Shown here: positions 35,003-44,858 of the stretch, in pieces
Numbering within the stretch: the first letter of the stretch is position 1
Layout of the letters: every line of letters starts with the position of its first letter
Assembly: GCF_020271745.1 (NCBI RefSeq)
Contig: NZ_CP084296.1
Coordinates: 4,030,001 to 4,094,000 of the forward strand
DNA length: 64,000 bases
Source of the DNA: Providencia alcalifaciens
Lineage (GTDB): Bacteria; Pseudomonadota; Gammaproteobacteria; Enterobacterales; Enterobacteriaceae
Reading direction: 5' to 3'
The notes under the pieces: model-generated
What the model saw: only the letters and a program-made list of their open reading frames with translations
The model's database searches: none
What the model was told of the DNA's origin: nothing
Program-made: the position numbers and the translations under genes

Positions 35003-36730
35003 ATGCCGACTATCGAACAACTTATATTGCTTTCATCCATATTGATTTTACTCGGTATTTTTTCGAGCAAATTGTCTGCAAGACTTGGTTTGCCCATGCT
35101 GGTTATGTTTCTGTTTATTGGCATGCTGGCAGGTGAGGATGGCTTAGGCAAAATCACCTTTGATAACGTCAATGTTTCTTATGCTGTCGGCTCTCTCGCC
35201 CTTGCTCTCATCCTTTTCGATGGTGGACTGCAAACCTCAGTAAAATCAATTAAGCTAGTCTGGAAACCGGCATTCACCTTAGCTACCGTTGGTGTTTTGA
35301 TCACTGCGGGTATCACCGGGTTAGCCGCAGCCTATATTTTAGGTATTCCACTTCTTGAAGGGTTACTTTTAGGCGCTATTGTTGGCTCCACCGATGCCGC
35401 CGCCGTCTTTTCATTGCTACGTAATGCAGGAATTTACCTAAACGAGCGTTTACAAGCGACTTTAGAGATAGAAAGTGCAACCAACGACCCGATGGCCATT
35501 TTTTTAACCGTTGGGTTGCTGCAACTGTTAATGAATCCACAAGCCTCCGGCAGTGAATTAGCTTTATTATTTGTTAGTCAAATGGGAATTGGTGCTGCTG
35601 TTGGGATCGGTGTTGGTTGGATCTCAATAAAGATCATCAACAAAATTAAATTACTTGCGGCAGGTCTTTATCCCGTTTTAGTGGCTGCCTGTGGTTTATT
35701 TTCATTTGGCGTCGCCAGTAACTTAGATGGTAGTGGCTTCTTATCTATTTTTGTCACGGGTGTGGTTATTGGTAATCACTCATTTGTTTTTCAACGCAAT
35801 ACCTTTTTATTCCATGATGGGCTGGCATGGTTAAGTCAAATCATCATGTTCGTTATGTTAGGCTTACTGGTTAACCCTAGCTCGCTGATTGAGGTATGGC
35901 AGGAAGGATTGCTCATTGCGCTGGTATTAACCTTTATAGCAAGACCACTCGCGGTTGTCCCTGTACTTAAACTATTTCGTTTCACTCGAAATGAGATAGC
36001 ACTTATCTCCTGGGTGGGACTAAGAGGCTCTGTCCCGATTATTTTGGCGATTTTCCCATTTATTTTTGGATTACCAGGTGCCAACCTCATTTTTGATGTA
36101 GTCTTCTTCGTGGTATTGATTTCTGCAACATTACAAGGTTCCACACTGCCTTACTTTGCCCGTAAGTTAAACCTTATGCAGCCACCACCGCTTCTACCCG
36201 CTGCGACATTAGATATTACTGCTGTCGACCAGATTGATGCTGACTTAGTAGAATATACACTGGGTGAGGACTGCTCAGCCGTAGGACGCCGATTGTCTCA
36301 ATTAGCACTACCGGACCAAACAGTAATTGCGATGATCACCCGAGAAAAAAGTGTATTACCACCACGCGGGTCAACAATCTTAATGGCAAATGATCATTTG
36401 TTTGTCGTACTAAAACCGCAAAATCGCTTATTCCTAGAAAGATTATTCTCCGGCCAAACCTCTTCAGAACCAACCATGATGGAGTTACCTGAGTCGGGAT
36501 TAAGCTTAAAAGGTACAACGCGATTAAATGAAATTTACGAGTCGTATGGGATTTTGATTGAAGCTGATTCCGATAAAACACTCAATCAATTTATTCACGT
36601 CAATACTGAAAATGACCCCATCCAGGGGGATACAGTCAAGCTTAATGACATACAAATAAAAATTGGCGAAATGATCGGTCCACGTATCGTTACCGTCATT
36701 TTAGAGCCGGTAAAAATCCAACAAGAGTAA
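35003..36730 (+). CDS. cvrA: K+/H+ antiporter of the CvrA/NhaP2 type
   Basis: The 575-aa protein has a membrane part of about twelve segments (residues 1-385) with the CPA1 hallmark GAIVGSTDAAAVFSLLRNAG and ESATNDPMAIFLTVG, whose Asp residues bind cations. The cytoplasmic end includes a TrkA_C-like domain (ADLVEYTLGEDCSAVGRRL) and a C-terminal CorC_HlyC-like region. CvrA and NhaP2 export potassium in exchange for protons and protect cells at low osmolarity. Length matches the E. coli protein closely. The start has a weak ribosome site. Confidence 0.9.
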   Translation: MPTIEQLILLSSILILLGIFSSKLSARLGLPMLVMFLFIGMLAGEDGLGKITFDNVNVSYAVGSLALALILFDGGLQTSVKSIKLVWKPAFTLATVGVLITAGITGLAAAYILGIPLLEGLLLGAIVGSTDAAAVFSLLRNAGIYLNERLQATLEIESATNDPMAIFLTVGLLQLLMNPQASGSELALLFVSQMGIGAAVGIGVGWISIKIINKIKLLAAGLYPVLVAACGLFSFGVASNLDGSGFLSIFVTGVVIGNHSFVFQRNTFLFHDGLAWLSQIIMFVMLGLLVNPSSLIEVWQEGLLIALVLTFIARPLAVVPVLKLFRFTRNEIALISWVGLRGSVPIILAIFPFIFGLPGANLIFDVVFFVVLISATLQGSTLPYFARKLNLMQPPPLLPAATLDITAVDQIDADLVEYTLGEDCSAVGRRLSQLALPDQTVIAMITREKSVLPPRGSTILMANDHLFVVLKPQNRLFLERLFSGQTSSEPTMMELPESGLSLKGTTRLNEIYESYGILIEADSDKTLNQFIHVNTENDPIQGDTVKLNDIQIKIGEMIGPRIVTVILEPVKIQQE

Positions 36731-36943
36731 TATGTTAAAAGTAATGATAATCAATTCTTACTTTTCCAAGCTGATTATCTAAATTGAATGCATCAAAAAA
36801 TACTCGATATAGGAGGTGAATTAATATATTCAATGACTTTCACTAATTAACTTAGGTTAATTAATTTTTACCGTTCTCATTTGAAACAATTTAATTACTG
36901 CATTTAATTTGTTTCATTAAGAAACAGACTCAAAGAGTTAATA

Positions 36944-37243
36944 TTATACGAGAGAATACAGCGAGTCGTTAAACCCTTTAGATTCTCTTTCCTCAGATGC
37001 GTTGATATCATCCTGGAGAACTTCACTGAAGAACTCTCCCATATTTACGCCTAATACCTTTAATACGCGAACTAAACAATCGATATCAATACGATTTACA
37101 CCTCGTTCATAACGAAATAGTTGTTGTTCACTGATGTCGATCTCTTTAGCTAATTGGAAAACTGTATAGCCTTGAGCTTTTCTTAAAGATTTAATTTTTT
37201 GTCCAACTGCACAAGCGACAGGATATTTTGTATTCATAAACAT
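36944..37243 (-). CDS. XRE-family regulator, MrpJ-like
   Basis: The 99-aa protein has a Cro/CI helix-turn-helix at residues 14-68 (VGQKIKSLRKAQGYTVFQLA, then SEQQLFRYERGVNRIDIDCL). The QQxFRYERGxNRI signature is the one seen in MrpJ, which represses motility in Proteus when fimbriae are made. No fimbrial gene lies nearby, so it is an orphan copy here. Start may be at 37243 or at the second ATG, 37237. It faces a long AT-rich region without genes, which probably holds its promoter. Confidence 0.8.
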   Translation of the reverse strand: MFMNTKYPVACAVGQKIKSLRKAQGYTVFQLAKEIDISEQQLFRYERGVNRIDIDCLVRVLKVLGVNMGEFFSEVLQDDINASEERESKGFNDSLYSLV

Positions 37244-38626
37244 TCTCGCTTCAATCTATATTAATTGAATAAAAATCAGCAGGTATTTTCTGCCATTTCC
37301 ATTGTTATTTTATATGTACTATATAATTCATTGATAAAAACATCGTGATACATCCAACATCACTAAGAGAATGATATACTAGCCTTCTAATTAGTTTCAA
37401 CTAGTCCAAAAATGACATTGCAACTATGTAACAAAATATTTTTCTCTATACAAACAAGACGAGTTAGCAAATTGGCCTTTAATTATCAATAACTTACGAT
37501 AATCAATAGCCAGTGAATATCACCGAGTAAACTCAGGTGAAAGTGCATACATCAAAACAATCCACTAAAAATCAATCACTTTCCCGCCAATAAATCCAAA
37601 AATAAAGGAAATAAACAGAATAATTTAACACTGTAACAAAGTTAATCATTTCACGATAACATTGGTAGTTTTTTGAGTCAAAAACCACATTGAGTGCGAA
37701 TTTTCTGTAAAGGAAAGTAAAAAATATATGTTTTACATATATAACCTTTCCGCAACATAAAACATCAATAACTTACATTTTTGAACTGCATGCTACAAAT
37801 TAATTAAACGCTATATGTTTAAAGTAACTTAGTGAATTTAATGCATCTACATATTCAACATAACAAAACATTAACGTTAAGGAAGCCGAACATTCACTTT
37901 ACTTGATGAATATCACAAAAATATGAACATTACTGATTATCGATAATCTTATTTTAATATTATAAATACATGAATACTCGAAAATTATTGAACTTTAAGA
38001 TTATCAAAACGTGAATATCTAGAATTATTCACCAATATACTCCTTTGTAAATGTTCTTTCGTGGTAATATCAATAAAGGCTTTGTTTGTTATTTCTTTAA
38101 TATCACCTAAGAATATTCTCAATGATTTATTTAACACAAACCAACATAAGATTGTTCATATGATATGGCATGATTTAATTTCTAACACAATTTCATTGCT
38201 ACCATAGCTTTAATAAAAATTCATTTTAGATAAAACGATAATGCATAAACCCTTTAACACTATAATTTAAGAAATCTCACTTATTACATTGATATACTTT
38301 ATTTTTATTAACTAAATTTTGGTTTTAAAAAAATTGAGAATTATGTAATGCAAGGAAAAATCTCATTATCATTTCATTCGACATGTTGATTCATTAAAAA
38401 ACCAAAAATTTACGTTAATAATATAATATTTAATATAACGATACATTCAATCTTAATAGGAACAATACGTTATGAGCGGTATGAATATTTAAGCAAAATA
38501 AACGAAGAATATCGGTGGGAGGAGATAATGAAATTTTATTGGATACATTTATGTACAAACTAATTAAAATCAGTAAGTTATGGTTTAAATTGAGAGTTTA
38601 TGAGGTGATTTTTGATAAGAATGAAG
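37244..38626. other. AT-rich gene-free region of about 1.4 kb
   Basis: No reading frame of meaningful length exists on either strand, no tRNA or known RNA is evident, and the composition is much richer in A and T than the surroundings. Such DNA is a typical H-NS binding stretch. It may be the long regulatory region of the MrpJ-like gene, the decayed remains of a transferred segment, or both. At its right end it abuts the tRNA operon. Confidence 0.5.
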
Positions 38627-38702
38627 TGGTGGGCGATAGCGGGCTCGAACCACTGACCCCCTCCTTGTAAGGGAGGTGCTCTACCAACTGAGCTAATCGC
38701 CC
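38627..38702 (-). tRNA. tRNA-Val (anticodon UAC)
   Basis: The minus strand folds as a complete cloverleaf beginning GGGCGATTAGCTCAGTTGG, with anticodon loop CTTACAA (TAC), TTCGA T-loop and encoded CCA. It is the last gene of the tRNA operon, separated from the other Val genes by Lys genes. Confidence 0.96.
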
Positions 38703-38718
38703 ACTTCATGACGCTACT

Positions 38719-38785
38719 TTGATGGTGGGTCGTGCAGGATTTCTCGGCCTTTGGCCTCACCCTACGGGTCGAACCTGCAACCATC
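38719..38785 (-). pseudogene. Broken tRNA-Lys fragment with inserted hairpin
   Basis: TGGTGGGTCGTGCAGGAT (38723-38740) equals the 3' acceptor and T-stem end of the neighbouring tRNA-Lys genes. The T-loop is then interrupted by about 28 bp (TTCTCGGCCTTTGGCCTCAC and onward) before TCGAACCTGCAACC resumes. The anticodon and D arms are missing. It resembles the tRNA-derived repeats seen in other enterobacterial tRNA operons and may serve as a processing or termination structure. Confidence 0.65.
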
Positions 38786-38845
38786 TTATCAGTTGCTAAT
38801 GTTCATACCGAATAACCCAAATATTTTTCTAGCTATAGAAATTAA

Positions 38846-38921
38846 TGGTGGGTCGTGCAGGATTCGAACCTGCGACCAATTGATTAAAAGTCAACTGCTC
38901 TACCAACTGAGCTAACGACCC
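38846..38921 (-). tRNA. tRNA-Lys (anticodon UUU)
   Basis: Complete cloverleaf beginning GGGTCGTTAGCTCAGTTGG, anticodon loop CTTTTAA (TTT), T-loop TTCGAAT, encoded CCA. It is nearly identical to the gene at 38973. Confidence 0.96.
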
Positions 38922-38972
38922 ATTTGTATTTCTAAATTATTCTTTACTACTTTAGATGCTGATAATTCTAGA

Positions 38973-39048
38973 TGGTGGGTCGTGCAGGATTCGAACCTGC
39001 GACCAATTGATTAAAAGTCAACTGCTCTACCAACTGAGCTAACGACCC
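38973..39048 (-). tRNA. tRNA-Lys (anticodon UUU)
   Basis: Complete cloverleaf with anticodon TTT and encoded CCA, a tandem copy of the gene at 38846. It sits between Val genes and the second Lys copy in the same minus-strand operon. Confidence 0.96.
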
Positions 39049-39089
39049 ATCTGTATTTCTGAATTATTTTAATGCGAGAGAAGATGAAG

Positions 39090-39165
39090 TGGTGGGCGAT
39101 AGCGGGCTCGAACCACTGACCCCCTCCTTGTAAGGGAGGTGCTCTACCAACTGAGCTAATCGCCC
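39090..39165 (-). tRNA. tRNA-Val (anticodon UAC)
   Basis: Complete cloverleaf with anticodon TAC and encoded CCA; identical in sequence to the other tRNA-Val copies in this operon. Confidence 0.96.
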
Positions 39166-39196
39166 ACTTCATAATAATCACATTGTCATAAATAAT

Positions 39197-39272
39197 TGGT
39201 GGGCGATAGCGGGCTCGAACCACTGACCCCCTCCTTGTAAGGGAGGTGCTCTACCAACTGAGCTAATCGCCC
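39197..39272 (-). tRNA. tRNA-Val (anticodon UAC)
   Basis: Complete cloverleaf with anticodon TAC and encoded CCA; second gene of the operon in transcription order. Confidence 0.96.
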
Positions 39273-39299
39273 AATCATTTATGTTTTTATCGTCAACGG

Positions 39300-39375
39300 T
39301 GGTGGGCGATAGCGGGCTCGAACCACTGACCCCCTCCTTGTAAGGGAGGTGCTCTACCAACTGAGCTAATCGCCC
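39300..39375 (-). tRNA. tRNA-Val (anticodon UAC)
   Basis: First gene of the minus-strand tRNA operon, complete cloverleaf, anticodon TAC, encoded CCA. Its promoter lies 18 bp upstream. In E. coli the valU-valX-valY-lysV operon occupies the same place next to gltX. Confidence 0.96.
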
Positions 39376-39393
39376 CGTCGTCGATGGAGGTGC

Positions 39394-39421
39394 ATTATAG
39401 GGATACTGCGTTCTGAGTCAA
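39394..39421 (-). promoter_or_regulatory. Sigma-70 promoter of the tRNA Val-Lys operon
   Basis: On the minus strand TTGACT (39421-39416) and TATAAT (39399-39394) are 16 bp apart, followed by a GC-containing discriminator (GCACCTCC), the pattern of stringently controlled tRNA promoters. Confidence 0.85.
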
Positions 39422-39628
39422 CGGTTTTTGAATAGATTTTTTCTGTTCGTTGCAAAAATAATCAAGATGTTTTAATTATCACCTGAGAAGTACCCTTTTT
39501 AATCAATTAACTACATTATCCTACTAAATTTTATTAGAAAAAAATCATCCCAAGCTCACCAGATTAAAAAATTTAGCGGTTATTTTCTCAATTTGATGAT
39601 TTTCTTTATCTGTATAGAGAGAAGCAGA

Positions 39629-39656
39629 TTGAGGATTCACTACAGGGTGATAGAAT
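39629..39656 (+). promoter_or_regulatory. Likely gltX promoter
   Basis: TTGAGG (39629-39634) and TAGAAT (39651-39656) are 16 bp apart, about 75 bp before the gltX start. The rest of the 356-bp spacer between the tRNA operon and gltX shows no gene. Confidence 0.5.
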
Positions 39657-39731
39657 AGAGCAACTTTTAGCAATGCTTACGATGAACATAAGCGCATTAA
39701 GAAACAACGTTTCGCAATTAAGGCAATCTCG

Positions 39732-41153
39732 ATGAGTAAAATCAAAACCCGTTTTGCACCAAGCCCAACTGGCTACTTGCACGTTGGCGGTGCTCGTACC
39801 GCCCTGTATTCCTGGTTATATAGTCGCCACAATCAGGGCGAATTTGTCCTGCGTATTGAAGATACCGACTTAGAACGTTCAACTCAGGAAGCTATCGATG
39901 CCATTATGGACGGTATGAACTGGTTGAATTTAAATTGGGATGAAGGTCCTTACTATCAAACTAAACGTTTCGATCGCTACAATGCCGTAATCGATACCAT
40001 GTTAGAAGCCGGTACCGCTTACCGCTGCTACTGCTCTAAAGAGCGTTTAGAAGCTTTACGCGAAGAACAAATGGCAAAAGGCGAAAAACCTCGCTATGAC
40101 GGTTGTTGCCGTGACCATGAACATAACCACACTGCGGCAGAACCGCATGTTGTTCGCTTCCGTAACCCACAAGATGGTTCGGTGATTTTCAATGATACCA
40201 TTCGTGGCCCAATTGAATTTAGCAACCAAGAGCTTGATGACTTAATCATTCGTCGTACTGATGGTTCTCCAACGTATAACTTCTGTGTGGTTATTGATGA
40301 CTGGGATATGGAAATTACCCATGTGATCCGTGGTGAAGACCATATCAATAACACCCCTCGCCAAATCAACATTCTCAAAGCATTAGGTGCGCCAGTTCCT
40401 GAATATGCTCACGTTTCTATGATTTTAGGTGATGATGGTAAAAAACTGTCTAAACGCCATGGCGCTGTTAGCGTTATGCAATACCGCGATGACGGTTACC
40501 TGCCACAAGCACTATTAAACTATTTAGTACGCTTAGGCTGGTCACATGGCGACCAAGAGATCTTCTCAATTGAAGAAATGAAAGAATATTTCTCTCTTGA
40601 TGCTATCAGCAAGTCAGCGAGTGCATTCAACACTGAAAAATTACAGTGGCTGAATCACCACTACATCAATACTCTGCCAGCTGAAGAAGTGGCTACCTAC
40701 CTTGCATGGCATATCGAGCAGCAAAATATCGATACCAGCACGGGTCCACAGTTAGTTGAATTAATCAAATTACTGGGTGAACGCTGTAAGACACTGAAAG
40801 AAATAGCGGAATCTTGCCATTACTTCTATCAAGACTTTGAAGAATTTGATGCTGATGCGGCGAAAAAACACTTACGTCCAGTGGCACGTCAACCATTAGA
40901 AGTGGTGAAAGACAAGTTAATCGCTATTTCCGATTGGACGGCTGAAAATGTCCACCAAGCGATTGAAGCGACTGCGGCTGAATTAGACGTTGGTATGGGC
41001 AAAGTTGGAATGCCTCTACGTGTCGCAGTGACTGGTGCAGGTCAATCTCCAGGATTAGATGTTACCGTTCATGCTATCGGTCAGGCTCGCTCTGTGGCTC
41101 GTATCGAAAAAGCATTAGCGTTTATCGCAGAACGCGAAGCATCAGCACAATAA
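39732..41153 (+). CDS. gltX: Glutamyl-tRNA synthetase
   Basis: The 473-aa class I synthetase charges tRNA-Glu with glutamate. The HIGH motif appears as [16 protein letters not shown] (residues 10-25), and the KMSKS loop as KKLSKRHG around residue 238. A zinc-site region with Cys residues ([10 protein letters not shown] and CCRDHEH-type segment near 98-127) matches the E. coli enzyme. Length and place next to tRNA-Val genes are as in E. coli. A terminator follows. Confidence 0.98.
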   Translation: MSKIKTRFAPSPTGYLHVGGARTALYSWLYSRHNQGEFVLRIEDTDLERSTQEAIDAIMDGMNWLNLNWDEGPYYQTKRFDRYNAVIDTMLEAGTAYRCYCSKERLEALREEQMAKGEKPRYDGCCRDHEHNHTAAEPHVVRFRNPQDGSVIFNDTIRGPIEFSNQELDDLIIRRTDGSPTYNFCVVIDDWDMEITHVIRGEDHINNTPRQINILKALGAPVPEYAHVSMILGDDGKKLSKRHGAVSVMQYRDDGYLPQALLNYLVRLGWSHGDQEIFSIEEMKEYFSLDAISKSASAFNTEKLQWLNHHYINTLPAEEVATYLAWHIEQQNIDTSTGPQLVELIKLLGERCKTLKEIAESCHYFYQDFEEFDADAAKKHLRPVARQPLEVVKDKLIAISDWTAENVHQAIEATAAELDVGMGKVGMPLRVAVTGAGQSPGLDVTVHAIGQARSVARIEKALAFIAEREASAQ

Positions 41154-41180
41154 TTTTCTAAATAAGAAGCTTCTCTATAT

Positions 41181-41214
41181 ACTGCCTCTTAACTTAAGGG
41201 GCAGTTTTCTTTTC
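41181..41214 (+). terminator. Rho-independent terminator after gltX
   Basis: ACTGCCTCTTAA pairs with TTAAGGGGCAGT (one G-T pair) through a single-base-to-short loop and is followed by TTTTCTTTTC. Confidence 0.85.
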
Positions 41215-41291
41215 AGCGCCTGCATCAAATGGGAATTGATTGCAAAATGTTCTATATTTCAGCAGTTAAACCTGAAAAACATATTAATATA

Positions 41292-41320
41292 TTGACACTC
41301 CAAGCGAGCTTGAATATGAT
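41292..41320 (+). promoter_or_regulatory. Sigma-70 promoter of the tRNA-Ala pair
   Basis: TTGACA (41292-41297) and TATGAT (41315-41320) are 17 bp apart, followed by the GC-containing GCCTTCCGTCC, 26 bp before the first tRNA-Ala. Confidence 0.85.
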
Positions 41321-41345
41321 GCCTTCCGTCCAAAAGATTTTGTTT

Positions 41346-41421
<76 letters not shown>

Positions 41422-41470
41422 TCTAAAATCCAGTTTAGATGGCTGAATTTCATAATAAAACACATCATTT

Positions 41471-41546
<76 letters not shown>

Positions 41547-41755
41547 AATTTTTTCTTATCTTCCTTTAATGCACTCTTTATATTCAAAATTCTATCTGCA
41601 GTTACTCTTAAATTTAACCTAACTCTCTCCCCTCTATTTTGCTGTCTATTCACATTTGATTTACTCATATATAATTAGCCTATAATTTTATTTAAATAGA
41701 ATTATTCAGATGTGTAATCGCACATCGTCCGTATTCCATTTCAACTAGGTGAGTT

Positions 41756-43114
41756 ATGCCACACATAGATGCCGATATCATTGTGATAGGAGCAGGCGTT
41801 TCAGGTTTATCAGTCGCAAATCAATTACAGTTACAATTACAGTCACAACCCCAAAACCCCCAACATAAAACAGTCCTTATCTTAGAAGCTCGCGACCGTC
41901 TTGGTGGGCGTATTCATACCCATGAAATTGATAACCAATTTTATGATTTAGGCGCTTCTTGGATCCACGGTATTACCGACAATCCAATCAGTGCAATCGC
42001 ACAACAGCACCATATTCAAACCGTTGTTTTCAATTACCAAGACGCTATTTTCTATAAAAAAAATGGCTTGGTTTTGTGTGAGAATGAAAAAGAGGCTTTT
42101 GAAGCGGGTCTTGATTATTTAATGGAACAGTTTGAAACCATTTCATCACCCTGCCAATTTAACAATGCAGCGGAAGCGTTAAATAGTTGGTTGCAAAGCC
42201 CTGAGTTCCACCATTTATTGACAGTAGACCACCATGCAAGTCAATCCTTGTTTGAACAGCTACAAACAGGTTTACATGAGTTTTTTGAAGCTATTGCAGA
42301 AGATCCTTGTGCTTGCACATTAGAGACATTATCCCCCTATTTTTTACAACTCGAAGGCTTTTGTGAAGGGGATGAAGTGATCTTCCCTCGCGGGTATTCC
42401 CAAATTATCGAAACGCTATCGAAAGGGCTGGATATTCGCCTTAACCACCCTGTTGAACATATCCAATACTTAGATAATTATGTCACTGTCACCACGCTTG
42501 ATGGACAACAGTTCAATACCTATAAAGTCGTTGTCACCGTACCGCTTGGGGTGTTGAAGAAAAATAAAATTCATTTTACGCCTGCACTGCCTGAAAAAAC
42601 TCAAGAAGCTATCCATCAGTTAGGTTTCGGTGTATTCAACAAGTTATTTGTCACCTTTGAACAGGCTTTTTGGCGTAAAAACTCACTCAATAACGTTAAT
42701 AGTATGTATATTCATGAGTCTGATTATTGGCTAAACTTTATGGACGTGAGCGCGATTTACCAAAAACCAACATTGCTGTTTTTATTTGGTGGGTTGTCCG
42801 CAAAATGGCTTGAAGAGTGTGATGAACACACAGCATGGCATGAACTGCAAGAATCGCTCAGAAAGGTATTTGATAATGTACCTGCGCCTATACAGCTGAT
42901 AAAAACCGAGTGGGAAAAAGATATTTACACTTATGGCTCGTTTAGCTACCCCGCACCTAACTATTCTGCGGATCAAATTGCCCAATTAAAACAGCCTATT
43001 GATAACAAAATTTTCTTTGCAGGAGAACATTTAGCGCTATTAGGAGCCGGCACCGTACATGGCGCTTACCAATCAGGCATAGACACTGCCCGTGTCGTGC
43101 TCAGCGCACAATAA
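41756..43114 (+). CDS. Flavin amine oxidase (FAD-dependent)
   Basis: The 452-aa protein has the dinucleotide-binding start DIIVIGAGVSGLSVANQL, the LEARDRLGGRIHTH and YDLGASWIHG motifs, and the C-terminal FAD motif FFAGEHLALLGAGTVHGAYQ. This is the polyamine/monoamine oxidase fold. Between the first two motifs lies a short Gln-rich stretch (QLQLQSQPQNPQ) of low complexity, not typical of the family. There is no signal peptide, so it is cytosolic. Substrate is not clear. No operon partner is evident. Confidence 0.88.
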   Translation: MPHIDADIIVIGAGVSGLSVANQLQLQLQSQPQNPQHKTVLILEARDRLGGRIHTHEIDNQFYDLGASWIHGITDNPISAIAQQHHIQTVVFNYQDAIFYKKNGLVLCENEKEAFEAGLDYLMEQFETISSPCQFNNAAEALNSWLQSPEFHHLLTVDHHASQSLFEQLQTGLHEFFEAIAEDPCACTLETLSPYFLQLEGFCEGDEVIFPRGYSQIIETLSKGLDIRLNHPVEHIQYLDNYVTVTTLDGQQFNTYKVVVTVPLGVLKKNKIHFTPALPEKTQEAIHQLGFGVFNKLFVTFEQAFWRKNSLNNVNSMYIHESDYWLNFMDVSAIYQKPTLLFLFGGLSAKWLEECDEHTAWHELQESLRKVFDNVPAPIQLIKTEWEKDIYTYGSFSYPAPNYSADQIAQLKQPIDNKIFFAGEHLALLGAGTVHGAYQSGIDTARVVLSAQ

Positions 43115-43135
43115 CTTAGATTAAGCCTCTAACCC

Positions 43136-43351
43136 TTATTTTCGTTTTAGGGGCTTAACAATGCTATCTAGCCCTTCTATCTTCAACCCAAGTGTCATCT
43201 CCATCAATTGTCCTAATCGCCCTGCCGGAAACTCACCTTTTTTATAAAACCACAGTAGGTATTCCTCTGGAAGATCAATCAGGACGCAACCTTTATATTT
43301 ACCAAATGGCATCGATGTATTGGCTATATCGAGTAAGTCTTGTTTTTCCAT
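43136..43351 (-). CDS. ypeB: DUF3820 family protein (YpeB-like)
   Basis: The 71-aa protein matches DUF3820: MPFGKYKGCVLIDLPEEYL then WFYKKGEFPAGRLGQLM. Its place close to the ligA-zipA region matches enterobacterial ypeB. The function of the family is unknown; related domains occur in exonuclease-like proteins. It is convergent with the amine oxidase gene. Confidence 0.85.
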   Translation of the reverse strand: MEKQDLLDIANTSMPFGKYKGCVLIDLPEEYLLWFYKKGEFPAGRLGQLMEMTLGLKIEGLDSIVKPLKRK

Positions 43352-43373
43352 TTATCCGCTCTTGTTTTAGAGA

Positions 43374-43563
43374 TAAAAAAACGGCATTCACTGAATGCCG
43401 TTAGACCATTGACAAAGCCATCAGGTTTGGAAATGGTTCTTTTGGGTTGTAAAATTAACAAGGAAAATCAATTTATTGATTTTCGCCTGATAACACAAAG
43501 AGGGAAAAACCACGCTTTTATCCCTCTTTGTCATCAACCTTACGGCATTCACTGAATGCCGTT
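43374..43563. other. Chain of hairpins downstream of nupC
   Basis: Two identical 21-bp palindromes (ACGGCATTCACTGAATGCCG plus T) lie at 43382-43402 and 43542-43562. Read on the minus strand, the left one is followed by TTTTTTT, giving a strong intrinsic terminator. Between them are two further hairpins: GAAAATCAATTTATTGATTT with its closing C (about 43459-43480) and CAAAGAGGGA paired with TCCCTCTTTG (about 43496-43530). The right copy lies 30 bp beyond the nupC stop. The region could be a multi-hairpin 3' UTR or a processed small RNA. Confidence 0.6.
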
Positions 43564-43592
43564 TCTCACTGTAACACTTTTTATCGTGATAA

Positions 43593-44792
43593 CTACAGAA
43601 TTAATCCAACCACCGCAGCAGATAAGAAGCTTACCAGCGTTGAACCGTACAGTAATTTCAGACCAAAACGTGCAACGGTATTACCTTGTTTTTCATCTAA
43701 CCCTTTAATTGCACCAGCAATAATACCGATAGAAGAAAAGTTCGCGAATGATACCAAGAATACAGATAAGATGCCCACAGAGCGGTCAGATAAACCAGAT
43801 GCCACCGCTTTTAAGCCATCCATTGCCACGAATTCGTTGGTTACCATTTTCACTGCCATGATGCCGCCAACTTGTAGCGCTTCATTCGCAGGGATACCTA
43901 ACATCCAAGCAAATGGATAGAACACATAGCCCAGCATAGTTTGGAAGCTGACATTAAAAATGGCAGAGCAGATTCCGTTAACCATCGCAATCAGAGCGAT
44001 AAAACCAATCAGCATCGCAGAAACGATAATCGCAACTTTAAACCCAGCAAGAATATATTCACCCAGCATCTCGAAGAAGCTTTGACCTTCATGCAGGCTG
44101 CGCATTTGGATCTCTTTTTCCCCTTCTGGCGGGTACGGGTTGATCAGCGATAACACCACGAATGTACCAAACATGTTTAAGACCAGAGCGGCAACCACAT
44201 ATTTCGGGTCTAACATGGTCATGTATGCACCCACGATGGACATTGAAACGGTAGACATCGCCGTTGCTGCCATGGTGTACATTCTTCTTTCTGACATACT
44301 GCTTAATTGATCTTTATAAGCAATAAAGTTTTCGGACTGACCCAGCAATAATGAACTTACTGCGTTGAATGACTCAAGTTTACCCATACCGTTTACTTTC
44401 GATAATACCGTACCAATAATGCGGATAACGAAAGGCAGGACTTTAATATGTTGTAAAATACCAATCAGTGCAGAGATAAAGATAATTGGACACAACACTT
44501 GCAGGAAGAAGAATGCTAAGTTGCCTTCAATCATTCCGCCAAAGATAAATTTGGTACCTTCTGCCGCATAACCCAATAAATGAGTAAATACACCAGCAAT
44601 ACCAAGAACGAAAGACTCACCGATACCTGATTTTAAGAACAGATAAGCGAGTGCAATTTGGATCACAAGTAATTGAATAACATAGCGAGGGCGGATCCCT
44701 CTACGGTTACTACTCGCTAAAATTGCGAGAGCGCCGATGATGACGATGGATAAAATAAAGTGCAGGATCGAGGTCATATTTGACTCCAACAA
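43593..44792 (-). CDS. nupC: Nucleoside permease NupC
   Basis: The 399-aa membrane protein matches concentrative nucleoside transporters: [20 protein letters not shown], the [13 protein letters not shown] motif and the [13 protein letters not shown] segment that binds nucleoside, and [18 protein letters not shown]. It imports nucleosides with protons through the inner membrane. Length matches E. coli NupC (400). A CRP-like site lies upstream at 44843-44858, as expected for a gene controlled by CRP and CytR in E. coli. Confidence 0.96.
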   Translation of the reverse strand: MLESNMTSILHFILSIVIIGALAILASSNRRGIRPRYVIQLLVIQIALAYLFLKSGIGESFVLGIAGVFTHLLGYAAEGTKFIFGGMIEGNLAFFFLQVLCPIIFISALIGILQHIKVLPFVIRIIGTVLSKVNGMGKLESFNAVSSLLLGQSENFIAYKDQLSSMSERRMYTMAATAMSTVSMSIVGAYMTMLDPKYVVAALVLNMFGTFVVLSLINPYPPEGEKEIQMRSLHEGQSFFEMLGEYILAGFKVAIIVSAMLIGFIALIAMVNGICSAIFNVSFQTMLGYVFYPFAWMLGIPANEALQVGGIMAVKMVTNEFVAMDGLKAVASGLSDRSVGILSVFLVSFANFSSIGIIAGAIKGLDEKQGNTVARFGLKLLYGSTLVSFLSAAVVGLIL

Positions 44793-44842
44793 AGTGACGA
44801 ATCAGTCTATGCGCATATTCTATGTAATAGACAACATTTAAA

Positions 44843-44858
44843 TGAGATTAATGTCACA
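44843..44858 (-). promoter_or_regulatory. CRP-like binding site upstream of nupC
   Basis: TGAGA-TTAATG-TCACA matches the consensus TGTGA-N6-TCACA at nine of ten positions. Its centre is 58 bp upstream of the nupC start codon. CytR control is known in E. coli but no CytR site is claimed here. Confidence 0.6.

Noticed and set aside
36738-36760. Fur-box-like sequence TAATGATAATCA after cvrA
   Set aside because: Only 13 of 19 positions match and it lies between two gene ends, not upstream of a gene.
38578-39360. Three short minus-strand frames sharing WAISSVGRAPPLQGGGQW
   Set aside because: They are translations of tRNA-Val genes themselves.
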